The translations under genes and the position numbers were made by a program. The notes beneath the pieces were generated by a model. It was not told the origin of the DNA. It saw nothing but the letters and a program-made list of their open reading frames with translations, and searched no databases. DNA of 64,000 bases from Spirochaetaceae bacterium (GTDB lineage: Bacteria; Spirochaetota; Spirochaetia; Treponematales; Treponemataceae), in assembly GCA_017618015.1 (NCBI GenBank), contig JAFZVC010000065.1:100210-164209 (forward strand). The letters are read 5' to 3'. Below are positions 7,807 through 16,653 of the stretch, piece by piece. Numbering within the stretch: position 1 is the first letter of the stretch; each line of letters opens with the position of its first letter.

Positions 7807-8852
7807 TGAAGCGAATTCCATATCTCCGTGAATTTAGAAAGCCATTCTTCCTTAAGGTCACCGGCAGTCCTGTAATCAACATGAATCTCGTTAATTTTTT
7901 CCTTTGAAACGAGATACGGCTTTATCCCGACATCAACTCTTACGGATCGGCGGTTCAAAACCTTCGCGATATATGTCTGTGCGTTCTTGCCCGTCATATA
8001 ATCGACGAACTGCTTCGCCTGTTCCAAGTGCGGCGTACCTTTTACGATATACACGCCGTCCGGCGTAAACACAACGCCCTCGCTCATGTAAACAAGCGAT
8101 ATATTGTCGTCTGTTTCAGCATAATTCGCGCCGCCTTCCTCGAAAGTAAGCCCGACAACAAAAGTGCCGTCAGAAACGCCCTCGTACACCTTTTTTGAGC
8201 CGGAAAGCAGCGTACCGTCAAGGTTCTCGCACAATCGCCGCACGTATTCCCAGCCTTTTTCCTCGTCACCGCCGCCCGTCGCGTACACCATGTTAAGAAG
8301 ATGCTCCCACGACGATGAAGACAAGTTCGGGTCGGCGAATGCTATACGGCCTTTCAGCTCCGGGCGGAGCAGATCGTAATAGCCTGAAATCTCCATATTT
8401 CCGGCAAGGTTCTTGTTCACCATGAAAATGCTCGGCACATCGGAAAACCGGGTGAAAACGCCTTCAGTGTTTTTGTACGCGCTCTGGAAAAACTCCTCGT
8501 TCGGCGACGTGTACGGCTCGAAAAGTTTTTCTGCCGATGCGACGGAAGAAAGAGAGCCTCCCCACATCACGTCACACGGCGGCGAGTCCTGGTCAAGCGC
8601 GAGTTTGCTGAGTATCTCGCCGGTGCCTTTCTGAATCGCCTCTACATGGATACCAGTATCGTTCTCGAAGTTGCGGACAAGCTCCGTTATGAACTCGACA
8701 GGATGCGGGCTATACACCACGAGAGAAGTCGCCTGTTCGGATTTTTTGCTGCAACCGGCGATCGAAACGCAAACAAGCGCGACAAGCATGGCGGATATAA
8801 AAAGCGAAACCGGGAAAAAACGGGTTCGCGCAAAACTGTTGTTTATTTTCAT
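7803..8852 (-). CDS. Solute-binding lipoprotein of the sensory triad (HptA/PgtC-like)
   Basis: Binding protein of 349 aa from the same superfamily as the transporter's binding protein (3818-4867), but with a lipobox (VSIAGC near residues 29-34) after a hydrophobic signal, so it is predicted to be lipid-anchored. Shared features are the SLVVYSPHP beginning, DVMWGGS near residue 85 and a block near VGLTFEEGGANY. No permease or ATPase follows; instead it is first in an operon with the kinase and regulator. That makes a sensory rather than transport role likely, as for PgtC and HptA. The ATG at 8852 was chosen for the signal peptide; it has no Shine-Dalgarno and lies only 7 nt after a TATACT -10, so the mRNA may be leaderless. 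Confidence 0.88.
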   Translation of the reverse strand: MKINNSFARTRFFPVSLFISAMLVALVCVSIAGCSKKSEQATSLVVYSPHPVEFITELVRNFENDTGIHVEAIQKGTGEILSKLALDQDSPPCDVMWGGSLSSVASAEKLFEPYTSPNEEFFQSAYKNTEGVFTRFSDVPSIFMVNKNLAGNMEISGYYDLLRPELKGRIAFADPNLSSSSWEHLLNMVYATGGGDEEKGWEYVRRLCENLDGTLLSGSKKVYEGVSDGTFVVGLTFEEGGANYAETDDNISLVYMSEGVVFTPDGVYIVKGTPHLEQAKQFVDYMTGKNAQTYIAKVLNRRSVRVDVGIKPYLVSKEKINEIHVDYRTAGDLKEEWLSKFTEIWNSLQ

Positions 8853-8859
8853 AACGACA

Positions 8860-8887
8860 AGTATATCGCAAATTCTGAATAGTGCAA
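8860..8887 (-). promoter_or_regulatory. Promoter of the sensory triad, leaderless spacing
   Basis: Minus-strand -35 TTGCAC (8882-8887), 16-bp spacer, -10 TATACT (8860-8865). Only 7 nt separate the -10 from the ATG at 8852, so transcription should begin at or next to the start codon. Confidence 0.65.
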
Positions 8888-8898
8888 TGCATTCAGAC

Positions 8899-8928
8899 TT
8901 GTTGATATGCACAACATTCCAGTATAAT
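8899..8928 (+). promoter_or_regulatory. Promoter of the tandem outer-membrane protein genes, leaderless spacing
   Basis: A perfect -10 TATAAT at 8923-8928 with TTGTTG at 8899-8904 (18-bp spacer; TTGATA at 8902 gives 15). The ATG at 8935 is 6 nt past the -10. It is divergent from, and only about 12 bp apart from, the triad promoter. Confidence 0.6.
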
Positions 8929-8934
8929 GGGCGC

Positions 8935-10662
8935 ATGGACATAAAAAAAACGTTAGCAGTCTTATTTTTCGCTTCTGTTCTTGCGTTGGCATCCGCGCAA
9001 ACAGCGCAAAAATTGCAAGTTATCAACGACTCTCAGCTTATTCCGGCGGGGCATCAGATTTACGATGATTTTTACGAGCTTTGTACCGAATCGGGCATTG
9101 CGACGCTTGCCGATGTTGCGCCTGTTTCTGTTGCCGAACTGAAATTCTATTTAAAAGCCGTCGATACGGACAAACTTTCCGAAACTGGGATTGCGCTTTA
9201 CAAACAGGTTTACAATTTTCTTTATCCATATGATGACGAGAACGCACCGGACGGACTCCGCTTTAATGCCGACCTTACAGTAAATCCGGAACTATATTGG
9301 AAATCGAACGACAACACTGACTGGAGCTTTTTCAAGTATCTTGAGGATTACCCCCTAAAGCTGCCTGTATACTTGGGCTTTTCTGACTATCTGTGCATGG
9401 AAGGCGACCTTTTCTTTGGCAAACACATAATGCAGGCTGCATTACCGACAAGCTTCACTAATATTCCGTGCAGTCTTGCTGACATCGACTTCCTTTTTCC
9501 AAACTACGCGAACGTCAGCGGCGGCGCGTCTTTTGAGTCGTGGGGCTTTAATATCCAGATGGGAAGATCTGACCTGACAATCGGGAAAACGCTCACAGGA
9601 AGCCTTATCTATAACACGACGTTCGAGACGAACGCTTATTTAACGGCAAGCTTGTGGGCAAATAATTTCAAGGGAACTTTCACATTCGCGCAAGTTGATT
9701 TTAAGCGTTACATCAATATGCATCACCTTCAGATGAACATTCTGCCGAACCTTAAACTTGGCATTCTTGAAGGTCAGCTCATTTACGGTGACCCGGAACT
9801 TCGGTTTTTCAACCCGCTGATGATTCTTCACAACTTTTATCCGTCGGACGATCTGATTTATTTCCTTGATGATATGGACAGCTTCTACGACGTGAATTAC
9901 TGCGCGTATCTTGGTCTTATAGCGGATTACGTGCCAGTAAAAAACGTGCGGCTCTACTTTTTGTTCGCTATGAACGAAATGCAGCTTCCGAGCGAACTTG
10001 ACAGCCAATACGGAAGGCTTTTGCCGGATTCGTTCGGTATCCAAGCGGGAGCCGATGCGTTTTTTGAGGCACCGGGCGGTGGAAAATGGAAACTCAACGC
10101 CGAAGGCGTATACACAACGCCGTTTATGTACATAAAGCAAGATCCGCGATGGTCGATGATTCGCCAGAGATACGACAGAATATGGTCTGTCCGCACAGGC
10201 AACAAAACAGTGGACAGCTGGATTGGAACACCGTTCGGTCCGGACTGTATCGCTGCCGACATCAAACTTACATACGAAATGGGCGATAAATGGGATTGCG
10301 GCTTTGAATATCTTATGAAGATGAAAGGCGAGATGGATTTTTCCGTTCTTGAAGCCCCGCAAGTTGAAGGCCAGGGAGATTACGCGGGCAAAACTTTCTG
10401 CAACTACTATCCGTCCGTGCGTCATTATTACACTGCGACTGGATCACTTGAAGATAACGAAAGGCTTGCGCGCTCACACTGGCTTACAGGCATAATCGAG
10501 ACAACGCACAGAGTATCGTTCACGGGCTCGTATATGTTCGGAAACGGGATAAAGCTTTCGGGAAAAACGTCATACGTGTTCGTCCTGAACAGTGATCATA
10601 TAAGCGGAAACTTCCAGCACGGCATCGAGTTTGCATTGTCCGCATCATACGCAATTTTCTAA
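8935..10662 (+). CDS. Predicted outer-membrane beta-barrel protein, tandem paralogue 1
   Basis: Exported protein of 575 aa with a signal peptide (residues 1-~20, ending ALASA before QTAQK) and no other membrane helix. The body alternates polar and aromatic residues in short strands, and the chain ends in Phe (SASYAIF), which fits an outer-membrane barrel recognised by BamA. The next gene (10674-12464) is a clear paralogue; shared blocks include IGKTLTGS followed by IYN, a YLNP/FNP-LMI-H block, GRLLPDSFGIQ and SWIGTPFGPDC. I do not recognise a named family; the layout faintly recalls Wzi-like surface proteins. The ATG at 8935 directly starts the signal peptide. Its position opposite a nutrient-sensing operon allows a role in outer-membrane uptake, but that is only context. 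Confidence 0.75.
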   Translation: MDIKKTLAVLFFASVLALASAQTAQKLQVINDSQLIPAGHQIYDDFYELCTESGIATLADVAPVSVAELKFYLKAVDTDKLSETGIALYKQVYNFLYPYDDENAPDGLRFNADLTVNPELYWKSNDNTDWSFFKYLEDYPLKLPVYLGFSDYLCMEGDLFFGKHIMQAALPTSFTNIPCSLADIDFLFPNYANVSGGASFESWGFNIQMGRSDLTIGKTLTGSLIYNTTFETNAYLTASLWANNFKGTFTFAQVDFKRYINMHHLQMNILPNLKLGILEGQLIYGDPELRFFNPLMILHNFYPSDDLIYFLDDMDSFYDVNYCAYLGLIADYVPVKNVRLYFLFAMNEMQLPSELDSQYGRLLPDSFGIQAGADAFFEAPGGGKWKLNAEGVYTTPFMYIKQDPRWSMIRQRYDRIWSVRTGNKTVDSWIGTPFGPDCIAADIKLTYEMGDKWDCGFEYLMKMKGEMDFSVLEAPQVEGQGDYAGKTFCNYYPSVRHYYTATGSLEDNERLARSHWLTGIIETTHRVSFTGSYMFGNGIKLSGKTSYVFVLNSDHISGNFQHGIEFALSASYAIF

Positions 10663-10673
10663 GGAGATGCGAT

Positions 10674-12464
10674 ATGAAACATTCAGTTTGCGCAAAATCA
10701 TCACATTTTGCGATTATTCGCTTCCGCGCGATATTCGCCATTTTAGCCCTGCTCGTGTTTATGCCGGCTTTCAACGGCACGCCCCTCTACCCCGCCGCGC
10801 TTAACGATACACAAGTTATAAAAAGCGACCACTGGGTTTACGATGCGGTTTACTCTCTTTTCACCCGCTCCGGGCAAACTTGCCCCGCCAGCTCGTTCCC
10901 TATTACCGTCGGCGAGCTTAAATTCCTTTTGAAGCAAGTTGACTCATCATCATTCGATAACGTCACAAATCATCTTTACAACGAAGTCTATTCGTTCTTG
11001 TACGACGATGAAGATCTTATCCACCGCTTTTTCAGCGATGAATCCACAAGTGACGCAACGGACACTGACAGCTTCGTTTTCAGCGTCGCACCCAGGCTCA
11101 CGCCAGAAGCATACGTAAAGTCAAACGATGACGTAAGCTGGTTTTTCGCCCGCCAAGACCCGTACCTTAAAGACAACTTCGCGACGCTGCCGGTCCGGCT
11201 GGGCTTCGGAAACTTCATAACGCTCGAAACCGATATCTTCTACGGGAAAAACCGCGCGGAGGCACGGCTTCCTGAAAACTGGACAAACCTTCCGCTCAAC
11301 GGACGCTTCGATTACCTTTATCCGCGCTTTGCATACGGCAGCGCAGGCATTTTCCACGAAAACTGGGGCGCGAGCTTCCACATTGCGAACGAAGGGCTCA
11401 CAATCGGAAAAACGCTTACAGGAAGCATTATCTATAACAGGACGTTCGAAACCGCATCTTACGCCGAGCTAAACTTGTACTCAAACTGGGGCTCGTATGC
11501 GCTCGATGTCGCCCAAGTTGACTACAACCGTTTTATGTATTTGCATCATCTGGAAATACGTCCGTTCAATCAACTTAAGATCGCGCTCGTCGAAGGCGGG
11601 CTCGTCAACGGCCCTATGGAGATGAAATACCTCAATCCGCTTATGATAGTCCACAGCTGGTACCCAAATCAGGATTACCAAGAGACAGAAGCCCCAGGCT
11701 CAAACGGAGGCGACCACAAATACTGCGCGTATCTTGGTGTTATGCTCGATTATGTTCCGTGTAGAAACCTACGCATATACGCGCTCTGGGCGCAGAACGA
11801 ACTCCAAGCTTTTGGAGAGCTTGACTCCACATACGGACAACTTTTACCGGACAGCTTCGGTCTTCAAGTTGGTGCGGAAACTTTCTTTTCCGGCGGAGGC
11901 AGCAGGCTTTGGAAAATTAACCTCGAATCCGTATATACATTGCCATTTCTCTATATAAAACACAGCGCACAAAGCTCTCTCTACCGTGCACGAAAGGATG
12001 ATCACGTTCCCGGTGGCGCGATAAATTCATGGATAGGAACCCCTTTCGGACCAGACTGTCTTGCGATCCAAACTGGCGTAACTTGTAGCCAGACAGGAGT
12101 TTGGTCAGCCGGATTAAACTATCTGCTTACAATACACGGAGAAAACGGATTCGGAACTTTCACGGATTCCAGATGGGCTTATGAAGTGGATGGCGTAACA
12201 TACTACGCTTATTACCCTGTCGTAAAAGACACGCGACACCTCGCCACAACTGAAGAATGCATCGCCGAAGCCCGTAACCACTGGCTTTCAGGCTTGCTTG
12301 AATACAGAAATGACATCGTCCTGAACGGCTCGTACACGCTGAACAAATACTGCTCTTTTGACGCACAGTTTGTATACACGTTCGTTTTCAACAGCGGTCA
12401 CACGCAGGATAATTTTCAGCAGGGTGTAGAATTAGCAATTTCCGCGACATTCAAGTATTTTTAG
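10674..12464 (+). CDS. Predicted outer-membrane beta-barrel protein, tandem paralogue 2
   Basis: Exported protein of 596 aa, paralogue of the preceding gene across nearly its full length. It has an N-terminal signal segment (hydrophobic core near residues 18-35) and ends ISATFKYF, a terminal aromatic as expected for an outer-membrane barrel. The ATG at 10674 has an AGGAG site that overlaps the stop codon of gene 1, so the two form an operon. The most conserved parts are IGKTLTGSIIYNRTFET, KYLNPLMIVHSWYP, GQLLPDSFGLQVGAE and SWIGTPFGPDC. An insert of about 20 residues rich in Ser, Asp and Thr near residue 125 is absent from paralogue 1. The last 33 bp overlap the convergent yfcE-like gene. Function is unknown. 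Confidence 0.75.
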   Translation: MKHSVCAKSSHFAIIRFRAIFAILALLVFMPAFNGTPLYPAALNDTQVIKSDHWVYDAVYSLFTRSGQTCPASSFPITVGELKFLLKQVDSSSFDNVTNHLYNEVYSFLYDDEDLIHRFFSDESTSDATDTDSFVFSVAPRLTPEAYVKSNDDVSWFFARQDPYLKDNFATLPVRLGFGNFITLETDIFYGKNRAEARLPENWTNLPLNGRFDYLYPRFAYGSAGIFHENWGASFHIANEGLTIGKTLTGSIIYNRTFETASYAELNLYSNWGSYALDVAQVDYNRFMYLHHLEIRPFNQLKIALVEGGLVNGPMEMKYLNPLMIVHSWYPNQDYQETEAPGSNGGDHKYCAYLGVMLDYVPCRNLRIYALWAQNELQAFGELDSTYGQLLPDSFGLQVGAETFFSGGGSRLWKINLESVYTLPFLYIKHSAQSSLYRARKDDHVPGGAINSWIGTPFGPDCLAIQTGVTCSQTGVWSAGLNYLLTIHGENGFGTFTDSRWAYEVDGVTYYAYYPVVKDTRHLATTEECIAEARNHWLSGLLEYRNDIVLNGSYTLNKYCSFDAQFVYTFVFNSGHTQDNFQQGVELAISATFKYF

Positions 12465-13028
12465 CACTTTTCCATCAAGCGTACAAAGCTTTATCTCCAT
12501 GCCGTGCGCGGCAACTGCGATGACAGCGTAGCCGGGCTCGGAGCCGCCTTTCGGAATCGAGATTGAACCCGGATTCAGCGCGATATACTCCGCATCAAGC
12601 GGCAACCGCTCCAAAACAGGCACATGCGTATGTCCGGAAACAATGACCGTTCCCGCCGGATTAAGCCGCGCTGCCTCTTCCGCTGTCATAAGATGCCCGT
12701 GATGCACGAAAATGCGCTGAACCGCGCCGTTTTCCGAGCCCGGTACAAGAATCGTCGTATACGGAGCAAGCACCGGAAACTCCAGCATCATCTGGTCAAC
12801 TTCGCTGTCGCAGTTGCCGCGCACCCCCGTAATCAAATGCTTCATATCGTTCAAGGCTTTTGCAAGCCCTTTCGTATCGTATCCCGCCGGAATATCATTT
12901 CTTGGTCCATGGTTCAGATAATCGCCGCATATCAGCAGATGATCTGCGTTCTCACGCTGAAAAGCATCCATCGCCGCCCGGAAAGAAGAAAGGCTTCCGT
13001 GTATATCAGAAATAACAAAAATTTTCAT
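12432..13028 (-). CDS. yfcE: YfcE/MJ0936-type metallophosphodiesterase
   Basis: Cytosolic calcineurin-like phosphoesterase of 198 aa, close to the 184 aa of E. coli YfcE. The metal ligands are all visible: DIHG (Asp8, His10), GDYLNHG (Asp near 37), GNCD (Asn-Cys-Asp near 72), a GHL/HHGH block near 109 and GHTHVP near 132. YfcE-type enzymes cleave phosphodiesters in vitro; the cell substrate is not known. The gene is convergent with the barrel gene before it, overlapping it by 33 bp. Upstream, a TAAAAT hexamer ends 6 nt before the ATG inside a 9-bp inverted repeat, and no Shine-Dalgarno is seen. Confidence 0.88.
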   Translation of the reverse strand: MKIFVISDIHGSLSSFRAAMDAFQRENADHLLICGDYLNHGPRNDIPAGYDTKGLAKALNDMKHLITGVRGNCDSEVDQMMLEFPVLAPYTTILVPGSENGAVQRIFVHHGHLMTAEEAARLNPAGTVIVSGHTHVPVLERLPLDAEYIALNPGSISIPKGGSEPGYAVIAVAAHGMEIKLCTLDGKVLKILECRGNC

Positions 13029-13034
13029 GACTTT

Positions 13035-13060
13035 ATTTTATCAGAAACAGGTGATAAAAT
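13035..13060. promoter_or_regulatory. Inverted repeat overlapping the yfcE -10 (candidate operator)
   Basis: Perfect 9-bp arms ATTTTATCA (13035-13043) and TGATAAAAT (13052-13060) are separated by 8 bp. The left arm contains the minus-strand -10 candidate TAAAAT (13035-13040). It lies between the divergent genes yfcE and the EEP-fold hydrolase. Confidence 0.45.
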
Positions 13061-13124
13061 GGATACATATTTTTTGCAAACCAAGAAATATTTGCAATAA
13101 AACTTACTACAATAGAGGTTACAA

Positions 13125-14216
13125 ATGAAAAAGCCAGTTAAAGCACTCATTATCATTGCATCAGTAATCGTAGGCCTTGCATTGCTAGTACTGCTCTTCT
13201 TCGGATTCCTTACAATAACGGAATACTATCCTAAGACGACAGAACCAGCTATCACAGGCAAACCGGAGTCAGGTTCAACATCTGCGGTTCAGTTCAAACA
13301 AGGCGGAGAATACACAATCGTCACTTGGAACATAGGATATGCTGGTCTTGGAAAAGACGAGGATTTCTTTATGGACGGCGGAAAGAAAATCGAGCCGGAC
13401 TCAAAAGAGATAACAGAGAAATATCTTGCCGGAATAACAGATTCACTTAAAAAGATTCCTGCTGATATCTACTTCATTCAGGAAATCGATGAGAAATCAC
13501 AGCGTTCATACAAGATAAATCAGCTTGCAGCGCTTTCTGACGCGCTCAAAATGAACTACTCGTTCGCATACAACTACAAGTGTATTTTCGTACCGATTCC
13601 GTTCCCACCGATAGGACCAGTTGCGAGCGGTGTCGCCATTTACACAGGCAACGAGCAGAACAATGCCGTACGTGAGCCGCTTCCTGTTCCGTTCTCATGG
13701 CCGTCAAGGACAGCTAACCTTAAGCGCTGTATGCTCGTATCGCGCATTCCGCTTGCCAATTCCGACAAAGAGCTTGTCCTCGTAGACTTCCATCTTGAGG
13801 CGTTCGATGAAGGCGAAGGCAAAATCGAGCAGACAAAGATTCTTATGAACTACGTTAAAGCCGAATACGACAAAGGCAACTACGTAATCGCCGGTGGTGA
13901 CTGGAACCAGACATTCCCGGAAACAGGCTCAAAGAAATATCCAGCGATCTGGCCGGACGGATGGCAGCCTGGTATTCTTGACGGTTCGGCTATTCCTGCA
14001 GGTTGGACAATCGCAGCTGACGACACGAACCCGACATGCCGCAGCGTTGAGTTCCCGTACAACGATGAAAGAGCAGCAAAACGCGAATGGCAGTATTACG
14101 TTATCGACGGATTCCTGCTTTCTCCGAACATCGAGAAAAAAGCAGTCAACACAATCGACCTGAACTTCGAGAACGCTGACCACAACCCGGTAAAATTGTC
14201 GTTCACATTGAAATAA
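13125..14216 (+). CDS. Membrane-anchored endonuclease/exonuclease/phosphatase-fold hydrolase
   Basis: Protein of 363 aa. An N-terminal transmembrane helix (residues ~8-30) anchors a domain facing the periplasm. The EEP (DNase I-like) fold is shown by TWNIGYAG near residue 67, FIQEID near 115 (metal-binding Glu), LVDFHLEAF near 223, AGGDWNQTFP near 255 and a final DHNPVKLSF. Members include phosphodiesterases, sphingomyelinases and nucleases; the substrate here cannot be told. The ATG at 13125 follows an AGAGG site. It is monocistronic, and a GC-rich repeat follows it. Confidence 0.85.
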   Translation: MKKPVKALIIIASVIVGLALLVLLFFGFLTITEYYPKTTEPAITGKPESGSTSAVQFKQGGEYTIVTWNIGYAGLGKDEDFFMDGGKKIEPDSKEITEKYLAGITDSLKKIPADIYFIQEIDEKSQRSYKINQLAALSDALKMNYSFAYNYKCIFVPIPFPPIGPVASGVAIYTGNEQNNAVREPLPVPFSWPSRTANLKRCMLVSRIPLANSDKELVLVDFHLEAFDEGEGKIEQTKILMNYVKAEYDKGNYVIAGGDWNQTFPETGSKKYPAIWPDGWQPGILDGSAIPAGWTIAADDTNPTCRSVEFPYNDERAAKREWQYYVIDGFLLSPNIEKKAVNTIDLNFENADHNPVKLSFTLK

Positions 14217-14224
14217 TTTAACCA

Positions 14225-14345
14225 GAGGGGGGCCCGGCAGCAAGCTGCCGTCGGGCTTGCCGGGGCTACGCGCTAGCCGCGCTTCGTTCTCGCAAGCGAG
14301 AACGGCTTCGCCGCCCCTATAATCCCTCCCCCAAGGGTCGGGGTT
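14225..14345. repeat. GC-rich dispersed intergenic repeat with several hairpins
   Basis: The sequence between the EEP gene and the metallopeptidase gene holds GGCAG-CAAG-CTGCC, an 8-bp hairpin GTTCTCGC-AA-GCGAGAAC, and a G/C-run pair near 14330-14345. Bases 14301-14326 match the inverse of 631-656 in 24 of 26 positions, and the end CCCCTATAATCCCT recurs near 5153. Confidence 0.65.
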
Positions 14346-14386
14346 CGCAACATCTCATACACTAATAAATTGATGGAGTTAAAAAC

Positions 14387-16141
14387 ATGAAAATCGGATT
14401 ATCATCTTCAGAATTAAAAAAGCGCACGAGCAAAGACTACCTTTCAACAAAAATAATGCTCAAAAAGGACGCGCCGGAATACACAAACCTTGCTGACGGC
14501 GACAAAGCCGCTCTCAAACATCTTGTAAAAGCCGCGGTAATTCTTGAGGAAGTTTACTTAAAAATGGATGATGCGCGGAACATTCCTTTCCGCGATTACC
14601 TTAAAGCCGAAATAAAGAAAAGCAACGCCGATGCAAAGCTTGCGATGAAGCTTTTCAAGGCGCAAAAAGGCATAAATGCAGTCGATATGAACGCGGACAA
14701 ATTCTCGCTTTTAAGGGGCGCAAAGGAACTGCCCGGAAAAGGCTTGTATCCCGCTGATCTTACAAAAGAAGAATTCCACGCGATTCTTAAAACGATGCTC
14801 GCAGAAGGCAAAAAAGAAGAAGTCGCGAAGATACTAAACCAGCGTTCCGTCATTGTGCGGGACGGCAAGGCTCTTAAGGCACTTGACTACACGGAAGCGT
14901 TCAAAAAGGAATTCCGTCTTGCCGCGCGTCATATTTTGCAAGCCGCCGAAACCTCGACGAACAAAGACTTCAACGAGTTTTTGCAGCTTCAGGCAAAGGC
15001 TCTCACCGTCTGTGACCCGATGGCGGACGCTTACGCCGACAAAAAGTGGGCTTCTCTTCAGGACACGCCTCTTGAGTTCACGATAACGCGCGAAAACTAC
15101 GAAGACGAAATGACCGAAACAGTCTACGAGAACGAAGAGCTTTCCGCGCTTCTCAAAAAGAACGGGATTGAAGCAGTCTCAAAAGATATGCTCGGCTTCC
15201 GTGTCGGCATTGTAAACAAAGAAGGCACAGATAAGCTTCTTGAAATAAAGAAATATCTTCCTGAACTCGCGAAAAACATGCCTTATGCCGACAAATACAA
15301 GCAGAACATCACTGTAGCGGGTGCCGCACAAGACAAGGGTGATGCAGGCGGTTCCGGTTCGGACGACATTAAGCAGAATATGGTTGACGTTGACATAGTT
15401 ACCGTAAAAGGCGATGTCGGCGCATACAGGGCTGGAATAACGCTCGCGGAAAACCTTCCGAACTACGATAAGCTTTCAATCAAGATCGGCGGCGGCAGGC
15501 GAAACGTCTACCACCGACAGATTCGCGCCGTCTCCGACAGAAAATGGCTTCAAAAACTTCTCGATGCCACGCTCGACAAGAACCTGCATCAGTTCTTCGA
15601 GAACGAGGCTAACCATTGGTTCACTATCGGTCACGAGAACGGACATTCGCTCGGTCCGAACTCTGGTACAGAAGTGCTCGGAAAGTACAAGAGCATTATC
15701 GAAGAAAACAAAGCAGACATGATTTCAATGGCGATGATTGACAAGCTCGTGGAGCTTGGAATGTACACCGAACTCCAGAAAAAGCAGATAATCACGATTT
15801 TTGCGGTTGACTGTGTGCTTAAGGCAAAGCCAAACTTGAGCCAGGCGCACAGAGTTCGGACCGTCATGCAGCTTTATCACTTCTTGAAGACAGGCGCGTT
15901 CACCATAAAGAACGGCGTAATTACAATCAATTATGAAAAGGTTGTTCCTGCCGCCGCCGAAATGCTCAAAAAAATCATCGAGGTACAGATTTCAGGCAGC
16001 TTCGAGAAAGGCGAACAATACGTGCTTGAAAACTTTATCTGGTCGGACGAGATTGAAAAGCTCGCCGCGAAGATGCGCAAGGTGAATAAGACGCTTAACG
16101 GCACGGTGAAAGAAGAGCTTGCGAACTGGTTGGCAAGATAG
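14387..16141 (+). CDS. Zinc metallopeptidase, M49 (dipeptidyl-peptidase III)-like
   Basis: Protein of 584 aa without signal peptide, so cytosolic. His416-Glu417-Asn-Gly-His420 forms an HExxH zinc site, and EExxxAD (Glu439-Glu440 to Asp444) supplies the second zinc-binding helix 19 residues later, as in M49 peptidases. M49 enzymes usually have HExxGH, but five-residue HExxH versions occur in bacterial members. Dipeptidyl-peptidase III removes dipeptides from oligopeptides and would serve intracellular peptide breakdown. The ATG at 14387 has a GGAG site. The next small gene starts 18 bp later, suggesting co-transcription. The family call rests on the two zinc motifs and their spacing, so the exact peptidase type is uncertain. 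Confidence 0.72.
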   Translation: MKIGLSSSELKKRTSKDYLSTKIMLKKDAPEYTNLADGDKAALKHLVKAAVILEEVYLKMDDARNIPFRDYLKAEIKKSNADAKLAMKLFKAQKGINAVDMNADKFSLLRGAKELPGKGLYPADLTKEEFHAILKTMLAEGKKEEVAKILNQRSVIVRDGKALKALDYTEAFKKEFRLAARHILQAAETSTNKDFNEFLQLQAKALTVCDPMADAYADKKWASLQDTPLEFTITRENYEDEMTETVYENEELSALLKKNGIEAVSKDMLGFRVGIVNKEGTDKLLEIKKYLPELAKNMPYADKYKQNITVAGAAQDKGDAGGSGSDDIKQNMVDVDIVTVKGDVGAYRAGITLAENLPNYDKLSIKIGGGRRNVYHRQIRAVSDRKWLQKLLDATLDKNLHQFFENEANHWFTIGHENGHSLGPNSGTEVLGKYKSIIEENKADMISMAMIDKLVELGMYTELQKKQIITIFAVDCVLKAKPNLSQAHRVRTVMQLYHFLKTGAFTIKNGVITINYEKVVPAAAEMLKKIIEVQISGSFEKGEQYVLENFIWSDEIEKLAAKMRKVNKTLNGTVKEELANWLAR

Positions 16142-16159
16142 TTTTAGACGGACGTTTCT

Positions 16160-16627
16160 ATGTCACTTACACCGCTACAAAGCCAAATCCAAGCAACCTT
16201 AAAAAGCATAGGCGAGCGCACCCGCTTTTCAGAAGCTATTCTCGCAAAAAAAATCCGCGAGCAGTGCAAAATTGAAGGCAAGAAAAAAGCGGGAATCGCG
16301 CTCTTGGATTTGGAAAAAGCCGCGTCTTTCCTTGAAGAGACAGAAAACATACATTTCTCTTTTATGCTGAACAGCGCGAACGACCTTCTTGTAGAAAAGA
16401 CGGAAACGTCCCGGCTACTTGAAGGCGAAGCGCGGCAGCGGCGGCTCAAAAGCGAAAAATCGATGAGTCTTTTCACAAATTCAGATTTAGACGCGGACAG
16501 CGGCAAAAAAAGCGACAGGCAAGATATGCGGTCGAATCACACGAACCGCACATCGCGAAACGCCCGCCCGGCACGCACGGAAAGAAAATCGCTCAACATC
16601 AACTCGAACTTCGAAGACTGGGAGTAA
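16160..16627 (+). CDS. Small hypothetical protein, charged and disordered C-terminus
   Basis: Protein of 155 aa, not recognised. Residues 1-100 are predicted helical with many Lys, Glu and Leu; residues ~105-155 are rich in Ser, Asn, Arg and Thr and look disordered. No signal peptide or membrane segment is visible. It begins 18 bp after the metallopeptidase stop on the same strand and likely shares its transcript. No strong Shine-Dalgarno precedes the ATG at 16160. Confidence 0.6.
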   Translation: MSLTPLQSQIQATLKSIGERTRFSEAILAKKIREQCKIEGKKKAGIALLDLEKAASFLEETENIHFSFMLNSANDLLVEKTETSRLLEGEARQRRLKSEKSMSLFTNSDLDADSGKKSDRQDMRSNHTNRTSRNARPARTERKSLNINSNFEDWE

Positions 16628-16653
16628 CCGCCCACAGCCGCGCCTACCCACCC

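Noticed and set aside
9640..10425. 261-codon minus-strand frame
   Set aside because: It is antisense to the first barrel gene and has no start signals or domain.
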